64,000 bases of DNA, from assembly GCA_963930655.1 (NCBI GenBank), contig OZ005615.1:11240001-11304000 (forward strand), written 5' to 3'. Of the stretch, positions 32,091-50,070 are shown piece after piece. Within the stretch, counting starts at the first letter, position 1, and the number at the start of each line of letters is the position of its first letter. The stretch comes from Myrica gale (taxonomy: Eukaryota; Streptophyta; Magnoliopsida; Fagales; Myricaceae). Position numbers and translations under genes: made by a program. A model generated the notes under the pieces. It ran no database searches. It was given only the letters and a program-made list of their open reading frames with translations, and was not told the origin of the DNA.

Positions 32091-33779
32091 ACAGCGTGGC
32101 TCGACACGCGCCGTCCGATTGGAGTCGAACTGGGACTGAAATGCTCGGTGGGAGGAGTAGACGACATCTATCAGGGCGGTGTCCACTGATGAGGCACAGG
32201 AGCATCGGGATCTACTGTCAAGATTCCGAACAAAAAAAAAAGGAAGGTAGAGGGAGAAGAGAAGGAGAGGAAGAAGAAAAGAGGGAGGAGGAAAGGGGCG
32301 GCGATGGGAGGAAACAAAGTTGCTAATGAGACGACAGCTAGAGGGGAGGAGAAAATATTCTAGAGAAGGAGCCTTCCCTCTAGAACACAAACTTTTCACC
32401 CACTTGACTACTTTTTCAGAACAGTGTATATATAGTTCATATTATGCCGACCCAACGAAACTATATCAACCTAATCATCTGCAGTCTTCGAGGGAAACAA
32501 AAATACAAAAAAAAAAAAACAAAGGAAAAAGAGAAGCTAGCACCGGAGCGGCGGAGCCTACAGGATCAGGAAGCTGGAACCATCATTACTAACCATGCAT
32601 GGGAAGGAAGAGAGTGTGGAATATTCTCTGTAAAACGACAAGCTACTCCCCATTCTGTTTCGATTGGTCAGAAACAGTAGACACGTACATCGATCTCTCC
32701 AAGACTCCCAACTTTCTTCAATATCGGCTAGCTAGAGACTTTCAAAGTTATCAACTATTATATATATTTTAGAAAGGAAAATGAAACGTCTCGATAGCAT
32801 GAAGGGGGCCTGCAAAATAAATTAAAAACAAAAGGATTGCCAATTTCTTTAGCTTTTCTCACTGCCATTCTGATAATTAAAATGCAGAAATAAATGCTTA
32901 ATTAAATTTCTGTATTTTCTAAATCTGTTGCCTTTCCGAACGTGTCACTTTCGTCCTACTGTCCTACACATTCAAAACTTAAGAGGACGATGTCATGCAT
33001 TAATGAAGAGTAAAAAAGAGATTGAAATATAGGCACAAAAAGGGTTAATATTGTGATTAATTAATACAAGAAATATATGCGATATTCCATTCTCGAGAAC
33101 TCAATGTGTGATAATATATATATATATACTCCTAATTAATTTGGTGTTCTTTGTTAATCAGTAAAAATGACTACTCTGGATCCTGAGGGTATAAGTTAAT
33201 TAAGTGCAGCATATGTCCACCAATAAAGTTTAGTTCTCTAGGAAACTAAATTGGTTAAATTAATATTATAGATCCGGAATTATCTAAATTATTCTTATCT
33301 GAAGCAATGGTAATTAGGAACCATCATGCAATCCTTATGCACTGAATTCTGACAAGAATATTGAACCTTGAAACCTCCACATTATATAAGGTAACATAAC
33401 AATCCAATGCAATTAGCATATCCCTCTATGCAAAGAACGTACGGTATCATTACTTACGAGCATATATAGCCTACAATTAATTCAGAAGAAATAGATCAAT
33501 AAGATGTATGTGATACAATATTGAATCGCTGAGAAATTCGACAAAAAAAAGGGAAAAAAAACTATAGTGATTAGTTCCCTAGAAGCAATTGATAACAATT
33601 CCGTTAGAAGAAGAGGTTCGGAATTACTTAGTCTAAAGAGGATTTACGGTGAAAGATTAGCGAGAATAATTGCAGAAGCCCGAATTCACATATAGAAAGC
33701 AAAATGCATGCTGTATATGACAGAAGGAATTATCAGCTAAAAATATATAAAAGTCTTTTGGAAAGACAGTATATTCAGT
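32091..33779. other. AT-rich intergenic stretch, no gene
   Basis: No recognisable ORF, element end or RNA gene. Between about 32225 and 32300 there is a purine-rich GGAAGGTAGAGGGAGAAGAG-like tract. The rest is A/T-rich spacer. Confidence 0.5.
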
Positions 33780-34510
33780 TAGTGTTCATGAAAGAGTTGG
33801 ACCAAAAGAATCCGGCCGGAGTGTTTTACAAAACTATTTTATGAATACATAAAAGTATATGATATATATTTCAAAATTGTTTTGTGGTCCAACTGAATTA
33901 TGAACTAAGAAATCAAGTTTACATGAGATAGGGACATGACGGTGATATTTGGTTCTGAGGGCAAGTGGGAGATTGTTAGAATTATGTGCCCTCGATAACC
34001 AAATTGATTAATTCGGTCCTAATATCTCATATAGAATATAGTATGGTGGAATGAATTAATTGTATGTAAAAGGGACATATTTGCAATAATCTTAAATTTC
34101 AGGGGTCAATTACAATATGTTGATGGACTTGATTGTAATTAGTAGAAGCCCTAATTGTATTAGAAGAAGAGTTCTTCAGTGTTATCCTACGGCTGGAATT
34201 TGAGATCCCTAAGGATCCTATATCTCATGCTCTTTCTAGGGTTTTTCCAAGGCCTATAAATATAATTGTTATATTCAAGGGGTTGGCCATCAGAACCTAT
34301 TAGGAAAATCCAAATAACGAAAAAGTGACATAAATCCCTTAGGAGGCAACACATCTGAGTTGTTATTCTGAATTGTTGGAGCTTTGGATTGGATCGTAAA
34401 ACGGCTTAAGGTTTGTAGATTCCTTAATTCCCGTGTCAGGTATGAAATCGAATCCGAAATTGTAATCATAAATCCTGGATGATGTTTTGTTGAAAACATG
34501 TTGTTTGTTT
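33780..34510 (+). mobile_element. Fossil LTR-retrotransposon end, related to 4845-6000
   Basis: A purine tract GGGCAAGTGGGAGA at about 33960-33973 is followed by TTGTTAGAATTATGTGCCC, the layout of a polypurine tract and LTR start. The LTR-like part (to about 34510) shares its text with the fossil at 4845-6000. No protein remains. Old, broken, probably Copia-type or a non-autonomous derivative; boundaries approximate. Confidence 0.45.
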
Positions 34511-34791
34511 ATAGTTTAATTCCGCATATAAACTGTCAGCATTAACAAATCATCATGCATATTTATATTGCTTTGCAGAGTTTCTATAGATTTACAGAAC
34601 TCAAAATGTGAGGAAGCTGTAAGGAAAAATTTATGCAATAATAACATGTATATGTTCTAATAAAAAAAAGGGAGCTTGAATGGGCAGGAACAGAGATGAT
34701 GCCATATATCTACAAAAATGAATAGGGTACGTGAGATCTTAAATGGCTTTTGGAAATAAAATTTTGTCAGAATTTTTGGATACAAGAGTTA

Positions 34792-34970
34792 GAGCCTGTT
34801 CGTTTACAAAGAATCCTCAAGATTTTTTGAATCCTCAGGATTCTACAACCAAACATCATTTTTCAAACCACATAAATATAACTACAACACGCATACCAAT
34901 AAAGTTAACATCACATAAAAATTCTCAAAACACAGAAAATCTTCACAAAACACCTTAACCAAACACACTT
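34792..34970. mobile_element. Tourist-like (PIF/Harbinger) MITE, 179 bp
   Basis: Starts GAGCCTGTTCGTTTAC; the complement of the right end is AAAAGTGTGTTTGGTTAAGG. TTA target duplications at 34789-34791 and 34971-34973. The interior matches 25028-25206 in opposite orientation (CGCATACCAATAAAGTTAAC and TTCTCAAAACAC), and the length is identical. Confidence 0.8.
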
Positions 34971-35559
34971 TTAATAAAAAAAAATAAAGAAAGAGGGGAA
35001 ATGTCTATAAAAAAATGAAAAAAAAAATTAATAAAAAATCAGGAACTAAAATTTTATAATGTTGATAAAAGTTTAGAGAGTAAGTTAGTGAACCCATTTT
35101 AAAAGAGCAAAATAGATCTACAAAAATGAATTTATTTTATATAAGTACGAATAATTCTCCCAAAAAAAAGTAGTATAATTTTTCCTAATGTTTGAGCTCA
35201 AATCTTATCCTTATCAGTAACGTTAGTTTTATGGGATGGAATATACCTTTTAATGGTCTTCATTCGAAGGAAGATGAAACGGAGTACAGAATCATCCGTA
35301 TTTTGCTGAAAATTTTGAATAACCACTATATAATAAATTATTCCTGTTTCTGCCCATCATTTAGGGAAATGTTTTAGAAACAAGAATGCCTCCGTTCCGA
35401 GACGAGCAGTTAAGAAAGATCAGCAGGCGTGCAACTCCGTCGAACCCAAATGTTAAAAAAGAAAGTCCTTCGTCTTTCCAAGTTCCAACCTCTATCTGTT
35501 TGAATTAGAAACTAACAAATACGCCGAGAAATAGATACGATTACAACGTCGAGATCAAG
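34971..35559 (+). promoter_or_regulatory. Upstream region of the EREX-like gene
   Basis: AT-rich upstream region. A leader with repeated CTCCGTCGAACCC and TTCGTCTTTCC-like pyrimidine tracts precedes the ATG at 35560. No defined core promoter can be assigned. No gene is present. Confidence 0.35.
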
Positions 35560-38500
35560 ATGAATCTGTACGCCCACGATCTGTCTTTATTGGACTACAA
35601 CCTCAACTTCTCCGATCCCGTCCTCCAACCATTCTCTCACCGCCGGAATTCTTCCTCTTCGAATTCCACGACTAACGTTTACGAGGACGATGACCTTGTT
35701 GACAGCAGCAAGGACAATTCTGACAACAACGCTAGGAACAAGCGCTTGATGCCCAATCGCAGCCCTCCGAAGCATCGCCACGACGGCACGTCGCCGCTCC
35801 CTTTGGGCATGGACTGGAGCCCCCCTCCTCGTAAATGGGTACTCTTCTTTTTCCACGTTTGATGGACCATTTGATTTTTTTTTTCTGTTCTCGTGAGGTT
35901 CAATTAAAATCAGTAGGTCATAATTTGGATAAGAATGTTGACTGTTTGCTTTGATTGGAGCTGTTGTTGGTTTGGTTGAAGTGATTCAGTTTGATTTATG
36001 TGACCGATTTTCATGATAGCTTCTGGAAATAATTCGCGCAATGTTATAGCTTCAGAAAGCAGTTGACATCTATTGTGACCTTGAATTAAGTTAATGGGTG
36101 TTGCTAATTCCCTGAAGTTTTTGGGTTTGCTCTCGCTGGCCGTTTGAGTTGATCAAGATGCTGATTGCTTCGATGTGTCTAACTTGATCTATGTGCCATG
36201 AGTGCCTCTGGCAGTAAATTACGTAGTGTTCCTCTTTTAAAAACACGCGTACTCAAAAGGGCGAATCTTTTTTTCTTCCTTTTCGGGTCAAATCCAATTG
36301 AATATCTGGTTGTGATTGGAAATTAGTTCTTGGCCTTAAGAAAGGAGCTGAAAATTTGTGTGCGCTACTTTCAGAAGCAGCTTTTAGATCTTAAGTTCTG
36401 GATGGACGGCAGAATCTCTGTTCATCAAAACAACATATATTTGTGTATTTGGATAAGTTGAATTAAAATATATGTGTGGTTTTTAATGTTGCACCATTTA
36501 ATAACTTCCCGTTTTACAAGTACACATGTCCTCGATCTCCTTATGGTGCATACTAAATTTGAGCCCAATCCTCTATTAACTACCTGCTGTAAAAACTCAT
36601 TTTTGCGGAAGGGTTTGTTCTTCATTTCCAATTAACTTGATATTTGGCAAGTATGATGGCAATGTAGATGCTAAAGTATCCAATGGCGGGTTCAAGTATA
36701 GTTGATCTTATTGGAGATTTTTAAGTGGTGTGACATCGGTTCTGGTCTTGATCGGTTTGGTTTGATGCCAGATTCTGGCAATTGACGCTAACTGGTGGTT
36801 GTTGTAATCTGGCAAGCACCAATTGAGTAGAACTGTGCCCTTACATAATCAATTAGATTGAGTCGTTTTCTACTTTCAAAAGACCACCTGTAAATCAGAT
36901 GAAGGGATCTTTGGTTAGTCAATTTGTTTTCAAGTGCAGCTTTTACAATTTAATGGCACAGAGGTTAATGGGAACTCTTAAACACAATTGTTCTGCTAGC
37001 TTTGTTTGATCACTTGCTTGCCATAGGGAGCATCTAGTATGATGCTTTCTCAAGTTTCATTTCTTTTCTGAAGTTTCAGCTGTAGTATGTATGTGAGGAT
37101 CTAATATTACACTCATTTTGTACTTATTTCTCGTCTAGGAGAAGTTTTTATAACTATCAAAATATCTGATGGATTATGCTGTCAAATGTTACACTGAATA
37201 ACAAAGAAATGATCCTACTACTGGCACAACCCATCAGGCTCCAACTTTCTACAATTGATATCTGCCATAGATGTGAAGTGAGGTAAGGGATGTGAACATG
37301 ATACAGATTTGGGGGTTAGCATTTGGTGATTTGGACTGTCAAATGCACTTGTCTAGATTTTTGTTCTCTCATATATTCTTGTGGCATTTGGAGGGACAGC
37401 TTAGGTCGGCAGGTTTTGATGTTTGTTGTGTTAGTTTGCATAATTTGAGCTCTAGAGGCACTGGCCCATGTCGCAAAGATTGGAATTGAGGTTGTTGTAA
37501 ATCTTTCCATTTTGGATAACATTTAATACTCTTTGGTTGTAGGATGGACGCAACACTGTCTGGCCACATGATTTCCATACCGGTTGGAGTTACTGTATTA
37601 CAATTCCTTCTTGGATTTTCCTTTCCAAATCAAGAGGTTCCCCTCCTGTGGTGGTATATAAATATATTTAGATGGTTTTTGGTTTCATGTTGCTGTTTTT
37701 CACTATTGTTGGCAATATGTGCATCACTATAAGCGTCTGTTCTGGAGTTTCTTTCTTAAGATGTTGGATGTTGGATGTTTGAGTGTGTTATTCTAGTTTT
37801 TTTCTTACCTATTTGTTTTTCTTGGCTCTGTTCAAGCATGGTCTTTTTTCTCCTGTTGTTTCAATTTGAAACTTAGAAGATGTTCATTCTTGTTGTTTCG
37901 AACAAATGTCTTCAATTATTATTAAGGGTAGAAACTTAAATGTCAGGAAACTTTTGTGGCCATTTCCTGTATCATCTTTATTCATGAAGTGTCTATGTAA
38001 AGCAAGTAAAAGTTTATTGCACTCGGAAAAAAAGTAACAGAGTATTCCATAACAAAAGAAGTTCAATGGATTTTCTTCTTTCATCAATAGTAGAGATGTT
38101 GGATACAATTCAGCATTTCACATGATTGTGCAGAATGGGTTGCTTCTCTAGTTACTGGTAGCAATTGCAATGGTATAAGTTACATTATCTGGGCAAATAT
38201 TCTGACACTGGGAGTTGTGTTGTAGTATTCTGGTCTGGTTCTGGCAAATTTGTGGTTTAATTCTGCCAACCGTACTTATTTACTGTTTTAACATTCATAG
38301 AGAACAGTTTTACAGGGTTCAAGTTGGTATACAGTCGCCAGAAGGGATCACCACTATTCGAGGGACATTACGAAGATTTAATGACTTTTTAAAGCTTTAT
38401 TCCGAAGTAAGTGGCCTTTCCTGGTTAGCACCCTAAATAGGGCAATATCTGTTTTTCTAGCAATTGTATGCAAGGTGCGATGATGTCTCAGATTAGAATA

Positions 38501-41500
38501 TCTCAATGGATGTGCTTTTGACTTTTGCTAATCTCTCCTTTCATGAGCCTAGCAAACCACTTGCATATTGTGGTTGTGAAACATATTTGTTTTTTCTGGT
38601 TTTGTAGGTCAAGAAGGCGTTTCCTATGAAAAATCTGCCTCCAGCTCCTCCAAAGAGGATTTTGAAAATGAAAAGCCAGACTCTGTTGGAAGATGTGGGT
38701 TATGTGGTTTTCTTGGTTGTCTAACCCCATATGTTGTCGCAATGCTTTAAAAATTTTGTATGATTTTTTGTTAACAAACATTATGAAGTGATTCTCCCTA
38801 ACCAAATCACCTATGGCTGCTAGGGCTGCACAAAACCGGACCTGACCACAAAACCGGACCGGATTTGTGGTCTTAGTGGTCCAAATCCGGTCCGGTCCGG
38901 TCCATGCCTTTTGGATTCTGGTCTGGACCGGACCGGACCGGATTTCTTAGTATAATTAATAAATATAATTTTTTTAATACAAACATAACACTTTTTTACA
39001 CTTTTATAATTTAAACTTATGGTACTTAAGTTTTTTTTGAGACATTTGCAACTTTTTTTTTAAAAAAAAAATCTCAAGATGTGAGCTAAAAATGAAAAAA
39101 AAAAAGCTTAAGAAAAAAAAGAGAAACCGGTCCGGTCCTTAATTTTAAGTACAACCTGACATCCGGTCCGACCGGATTCCCGGTTGTTCACCCCTAATGG
39201 CTGCAATTCATAGCGTGTCTAAAGCTCGTCTACATGGATTTTCAAAAACTAGTAAGAGGTCCTCACATACACCTCGGAATTTCAAAACAAGCTCATTTTT
39301 CTCTCAAAATATCAGTAAAGCTATTCTCATGCTCGGTAGTTTGTTTGCAGCGAAGGTGTTTTTTGGAGGATTGGATGGAAAACCTATTGTCAGATATTGA
39401 GTTATCAAGAAGTGCTCCTGTGGCAACCTTTCTTGAGCTTGAAGCTTCTGCGAGGTCTTGTAGGTGTTTCCTTGTTGCATATTTGAATCAGCGTGACATT
39501 GGTTTTCTAATTGTTAACTGCACCAAGCGCTTAGATTAAACAGTAGGATATAAATACGTAACAGATAATGCTCTGCCAGACTAATTGGTGGTAATGTGTT
39601 CTTTACTTTTCAGACTATGATGAGAACCAGCAAACTCCAGATGTTAAATTTTCAACCAGTGGTGTGGTTCCATCATCTCTGTTTCATTCGAACTCAGATG
39701 TTTCTGTGCTTGCTGGTAGTTCATCTTTTGCATCAGATTATGATAATGATACTCCTTATGAGATGTCTGAGGTTGGAACACCGAGGCATGGAAATGATAG
39801 TTCTAATGATCTTGGCTTGGAGAAGGCATTATCTGAACAAAACCTAATTGATCCAGTAGAAAGGGCTGTCAAGGATGGCTTGTTTAACAGAAAATTTATT
39901 CAGGAGAGCCTACAAAGATTTTCCAGGAGTAGAATGTATACGGTAAGTGAGGGCAACAGTGTAGGCAGGGAGGAAGTAATCGAGAATACTTCAAGTGCTA
40001 AACCTCTCCGCATGGATGGAACAGAGTTTTTCTCTGAATCAAGGGATTGCAAGCTAGGTGGCCACGTTCGTAGGCTCTCAACGGAGAGTGTTGGAAGTGA
40101 TTTGAGTTCTGTAAGAGCGAGTGAAATATCGAATTTAGGTGCAGCTAATTTATTTGGTGAACACCCTGACTCTTTCGAGGGTTCTGAAGCTCCAAGAACT
40201 GTGGAATCGTTTGTCGATCCTGATTTACAGCTTCGAAGGGATTTACTTGTTACTCTTCCATTTGATGAGCGACATAAATTGAACAGGGTACTAAATACAA
40301 TGCGGCAGAGACTATGCACAGCAAAAACAGACTTGGAGGATCTTGTAGCAAGATTGAATCAAGAAGTTGCTGTGAGACAATTCCTCACCACAAAGGTAAG
40401 CGCAATGAGTTAGATATTCATTTGGAGATGAGTAGGCCTGAATCAGTGATGAATTTACTTTTAAGATCTGATGAATGGTTTCAAAACAGTCACTCCATAA
40501 TTGCGCTGACCTTGTTGGGAAATTCTCCTAAAACAACTGCAATAGATGTTAGTTTATCGTGACGCATAAAAGTGTGAAAAGAAACATATAAAATGAAAAG
40601 AAAGTTGCTTACAATGACCTTGTTGTACTTTAATGTTTTCAAGATTGATTGAAGTGCCATACCGTTTGTTTGATTTGTTGATGAATTTGTACTTTTATAG
40701 GTCAAAGATTTGGAAGTGGAACTTGAAACTACTAGACAGAATTGTAAAGATAACATGCAGCAGGCTGTTTTAACTGAAAGGGAAAGATTTACACAAATGC
40801 AGTGGGATATGGAGGAGCTTCGGGGGAGGTGCTTGGAAATGGAACTAAAACTGAGGTCTGAAAAGGTATGATGTTTCCTACAGTTTTCTTTCTTTTTTTT
40901 TCTTCTGGATCTCGTTGTTATTCGATTTTTAAGCAGCTTAGGTGAATGATATGCAAGAACATTCCAGGATGAAAAGGCGCGTGTGGAGTCGACAAAAATA
41001 GCAGTCATTCAGGAGAACAAAATGTTGCTGCAGGAGTTAGATGTTGCTAGAGAGCAGTTTGAGAACTTGCAGAAAAATCATGAAGAGTTTGAGGGGAAAT
41101 CAAAGGCAGATGTGAAACTGCTTGTTAAAGAGGTCAAATCTCTTCGAAGTTCTCAGTTAGAATTGAGGCAGGAGCTAAGCCGATTAATGAAAGAAAAATT
41201 AGAAGTTGAGGTAATGTTGTTTTCTTGTGTACTCTCATGGTTATAAAATATTGTTTCTGATGTCCCATGTGTTTTGAAGTAACATTCTCCTTTTAATGTT
41301 TTATTGTTCTTTCTCTACGGAGAATTAGTTTTAAGTTCATTTCTTAGAGGTTAATTGTTTTGTGCATAACTTTGTTGAGACTTGGAGACAACCAAGTCAT
41401 ACATGTATGGGCATGCACCAACACCCTGACAGATTACTCCAAAAGCACTAAATAAAGAGTAGAGAACAAAGTCTTATGGATATTCTAGTATATCCCTTTC

Positions 41501-42807
41501 CCTAGTATTTCTAACTAGTTCAAGATCCGAAGGCACTATAGTTCTTTCTAATAACTTCATCTTGCATATTGGTTTTTATGCAGATTTCCATTGTACTATT
41601 TTGGACCCTGTACAAGACCCATTTATTTCATGCTGTTGTTTCTTGTATATCTTTCAGAGGAGTCTTCAAAAGGAAAAGCAAAGAATGGAGCATGCAAATA
41701 CTGCTAATGAAAAGTTGCTGCATGAATGTGGAATTCTTCTTGATAGGCTTCAAGAATGTAGTGTTAATTTTCTTGTTGAAGAGGAGGATAAATTAACTGT
41801 GGACACATCATCACCATCTGATGCAATAGATCTATTGACTACATCTGACAATAGAATTGGTCTCCTACTTGCAGAGGTATCTTTACGGCTTGATTTAATC
41901 AACTTTTTTGTTTGTTTCAATATGTCCTTGGCAATCTCCGTTTTGATAATATTTTATTTGGCCTGGGACACTTTTTCTTCTAATGTCTCCATTGTCGACT
42001 ACAATATTTTCCTTCAAAGTTGTGGCTCTGCCTTTGTCTGCAAGGCTACTTGGTATGGGTGTTATGTGCTTATAAGAACATGATCAGCAGACACCATCCT
42101 ACTCATGCTTAATTACAAGACCCCTACCAGACACCATCCTACTCATGCTTAATTGTTGGATCACTTGATAATAAACAATGAATGATTTCGATCAGGATAT
42201 ATTTACTACCTCTTCACCCAAAATTGCTATGCATGAGAAGTAGAAGGGTGAAAACAATGGATTTGACACAATTCAGATCAGCCCCATGATTGCAAATTCT
42301 ATGTACAGTTCAAGCATCATATTTTGAAATGTTTTGGATCCATTTCAAGTACTGGGGTGCATTTCAGGCTGATAAGGGAAAACAAAAAGAGAAATAAGAG
42401 AAGTTATTCATGCACATAAGCCCAATCTTTTCCTTTCCTCTCGCAGATGATAATCTTGTATTTGGATATAGACTTGAAAATTTATTCCTCTAGGTGTATC
42501 TGAAACTCTACTTAATTGCATATGGTCCTTCAAATTGGAACAGGCACAGCTCCTTGCACAGGATGTAGAAAATGCTGTTGCGGTGGTGGACGAAACTCAC
42601 CGTGTAAATGGCAGTAATAAAAGGAATGCGGATGACGAGTTGAGGAAGATGCTTACAGATGTATTCGTAGACAATGCTAGATTAAGGAAGCAGGTCAACT
42701 CAGTTATCCGTTGTGCTCTAAACACCTATGTTCAGTCTGAGAAAGAAGAGGAGGACGAGGAAGTTCCTTTGAGAAAAACTGTTCTAAGCAGGTTCTTAGA
42801 ACGATGA
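35560..42807 (+). CDS. EREX: PX-domain coiled-coil protein, EREX-like, ten exons
   Basis: EREX (endosomal RAB effector with PX domain) binds the plant Rab5 GTPases and acts in vacuolar protein transport, including storage proteins. Exons by splice sites and frame: 35560-35838, 37543-37653, 38308-38406, 38608-38694, 39351-39459, 39614-40395, 40701-40865, 40968-41210, 41658-41876, 42544-42807, 785 aa, all junctions in frame. The PX domain spans about residues 105-227: [26 protein letters not shown], the lipid-contact RRFNDF (R152, R153, F154), PPAPPKR and [16 protein letters not shown] Ser-rich linker follows, then coiled coils from about 420 to 720 ([37 protein letters not shown]). The acidic tail is [14 protein letters not shown]. 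Intron 4 carries a hAT MITE. It ends 1.2 kb from the convergent SRP54 gene. From memory At3g15920 is EREX and is next to the PPR At3g15930. Confidence 0.92.
38821..39196. mobile_element. hAT MITE with CCGGTCCGGT arrays, 376 bp, in an EREX intron
   Basis: Ends TAGGGCTGCACAAAACCGG and (complement of right end) TAGGGGTGAACAACCGG; perfect 8-bp target duplication ATGGCTGC (38813-38820 and 39197-39204). Same family as 27648-28144, shorter centre. It sits in intron 4 of the EREX-like gene and does not touch splice sites. Confidence 0.9.
42088..42154. repeat. 27-bp direct repeat around a 13-bp insert
   Basis: CAGACACCATCCTACTCATG and its next seven bases occur at 42088-42114 and 42128-42154, separated by ACAAGACCCCTAC. 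The geometry resembles the A-tailed micro-insertions but the insert is not A-rich, which points to break repair with filler DNA here. In intron 9 of the EREX-like gene. Confidence 0.85.
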
Positions 42808-43134
42808 TTGTAGATTAGTATTTGTTTGTATGGCCAAATTCTTTTATATCAATCGTCCTCTGTAAATGCAATAGATATACACCGAATTTTGTAGTTCTGT
42901 CAATATGTAACCAATACCAATTGCTGTATCATATTGCTTTCCCAAATAGCAAATTGAATTAAGAAGCTCACGGGCATCTATTTCCAAAGCAAATATCTTT
43001 TCCAAATTTCATGGTAAGCGGCATAATTGTCATAACCCGTCTGTTCACCCCAATTTCTTAAGAAAAGTTGCTTAGCAGATCACAGGTCCATGGTCCATAC
43101 GCTGCAGTGCGTAGAGAACATACACAAAATTAAG
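42808..43134. other. 3' flank of the EREX-like gene
   Basis: 3' UTR and terminator region of EREX with AATGCAATAGATATAC and similar AT-rich text. No gene. Confidence 0.5.
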
Positions 43135-43488
43135 GGTGGGTGCAGTAGTTAGTAGATGATAGAGTCAAACTCTTCTGATGTTGTGAGCGGATGATCAAGT
43201 AAAGGATCTTCCAATGAGCCGATGAAGCTCTCGCTTAATAGCACTTCGGGCCTTTATAAGGATGCCAGATCTCTTGATCCGGGCATGGCTTGCTAGTCTC
43301 CGGAACCGGTTTGTGTATTTGGGCCTTGTGCCCAATTTGGTGTGTAAAGGGCTTTCTGACCCCATTTAGTCGCTCTAAAGGGCTATGCCAATGTATCTTG
43401 TACCCTTCTCCACTGGAGCCTGACATGTGTAGCCCGACCCTTGTTGTAATGAAAGTTATGCTATTGCCTTGATAAAAAAAGATATATA
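43135..43488 (+). mobile_element. 5'-truncated LINE 3' end
   Basis: Non-AT-rich segment ending TTGTAATGAAAGTTATGC and then TATTGCCTTGAT plus seven A. This ending matches my memory of plant L1-type 3' termini. Nothing protein-like remains. The left limit is uncertain and no target duplication was identified. Confidence 0.4.
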
Positions 43489-43993
43489 GAAAATATCCGG
43501 AATTCTATCCCCCATAAAAGCAGACCTGGTGCCTGTTCCAAGGAAAATAAGCATTCGAATAAGAGCATTGTGTGCAAACATGGGACTGTCAATGATGCAC
43601 GTTTCTTTCCTTTCAGGTTCGTTAATTTTTTTCAGAGCCTTCTTTTTGAGCACTGGAATATGGGAAAAACTGAAATTGTAATATTAAAGGAAGATAATAT
43701 TTGTCAGATGACCTAAAAATGATTCCCTTCTCGATTCCATTACTGAGGAGGTTCCTAGGCGAATACATACAGAAAGGTAAAATTACAATGACTCCTCTTC
43801 AAATTACACCCAAATCCCTCAATGCTTGCAATAAATGACTAAATCAATGTAGCCCAGATTTTTTTTTTTATGGGTGGAACGGTCAGTAGCAACAGCCTGC
43901 GTAGAGAGTGCATGTCGGCCTTTTGGCCTGACAAGGCAACGGTTACAGCCGTAGTAAGCAAGCTTGAACTCATCGTTAGAGATGTAGCAGAAT

Positions 43994-49530
<5,537 letters not shown>

Positions 49531-49640
49531 CTTCGCTGCGTGAAAAGCGACAAAGAAACGTGGAAATTCGGGCGAGAAAGGAACGTAGAAATTCGGATCC
49601 GATTGGAAAGAGGGGGGGAATTTTAGGGTTAGGGTGCGAC

Positions 49641-50070
49641 TGCAAGGAACTTTAATGATTTGTGGGTTTTGCGGATGATTTGTAACGGAATAGTGTTTGT
49701 TTGGCAAGAAAGAATCGGTAAAGCTCGTGACTCATTAGAGGGAGTCGACCTCCTTTAGCTTTTAACAGCAAGATTTTTCTTGTTATTTACTCAGTTGTAA
49801 GGTGCTTCATACAAGCCCATAACCCGGCCTAGTAAATGGCCAAACGTAAACCAAGCAAAACAAAAGAAAAAAACTCAATGGCTAATAACGAAAAGGAAAC
49901 TAGCTAGAAAGCAATAACATAGCCCATGACTTAACCCGGTCCATCAATCCGGTCAGCCAAAACACCCAGTCAACGACAAAACACCAACACTCCCGAACTA
50001 CAGATCTGCAACTAGATCTTAGGTTTTCTTTTCTTTCCCTTCTCTCCTCTACTTCCACGGTCTCGTGACA
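49641..50070 (-). repeat. 3' LTR of the gypsy element, next to SRP54
   Basis: 430 bp starting TGCAAGG and ending GTGACA in plus-strand reading. It lies 110 bp upstream of the SRP54 ATG and in the same orientation, so any promoter in it would point at SRP54. Confidence 0.92.
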
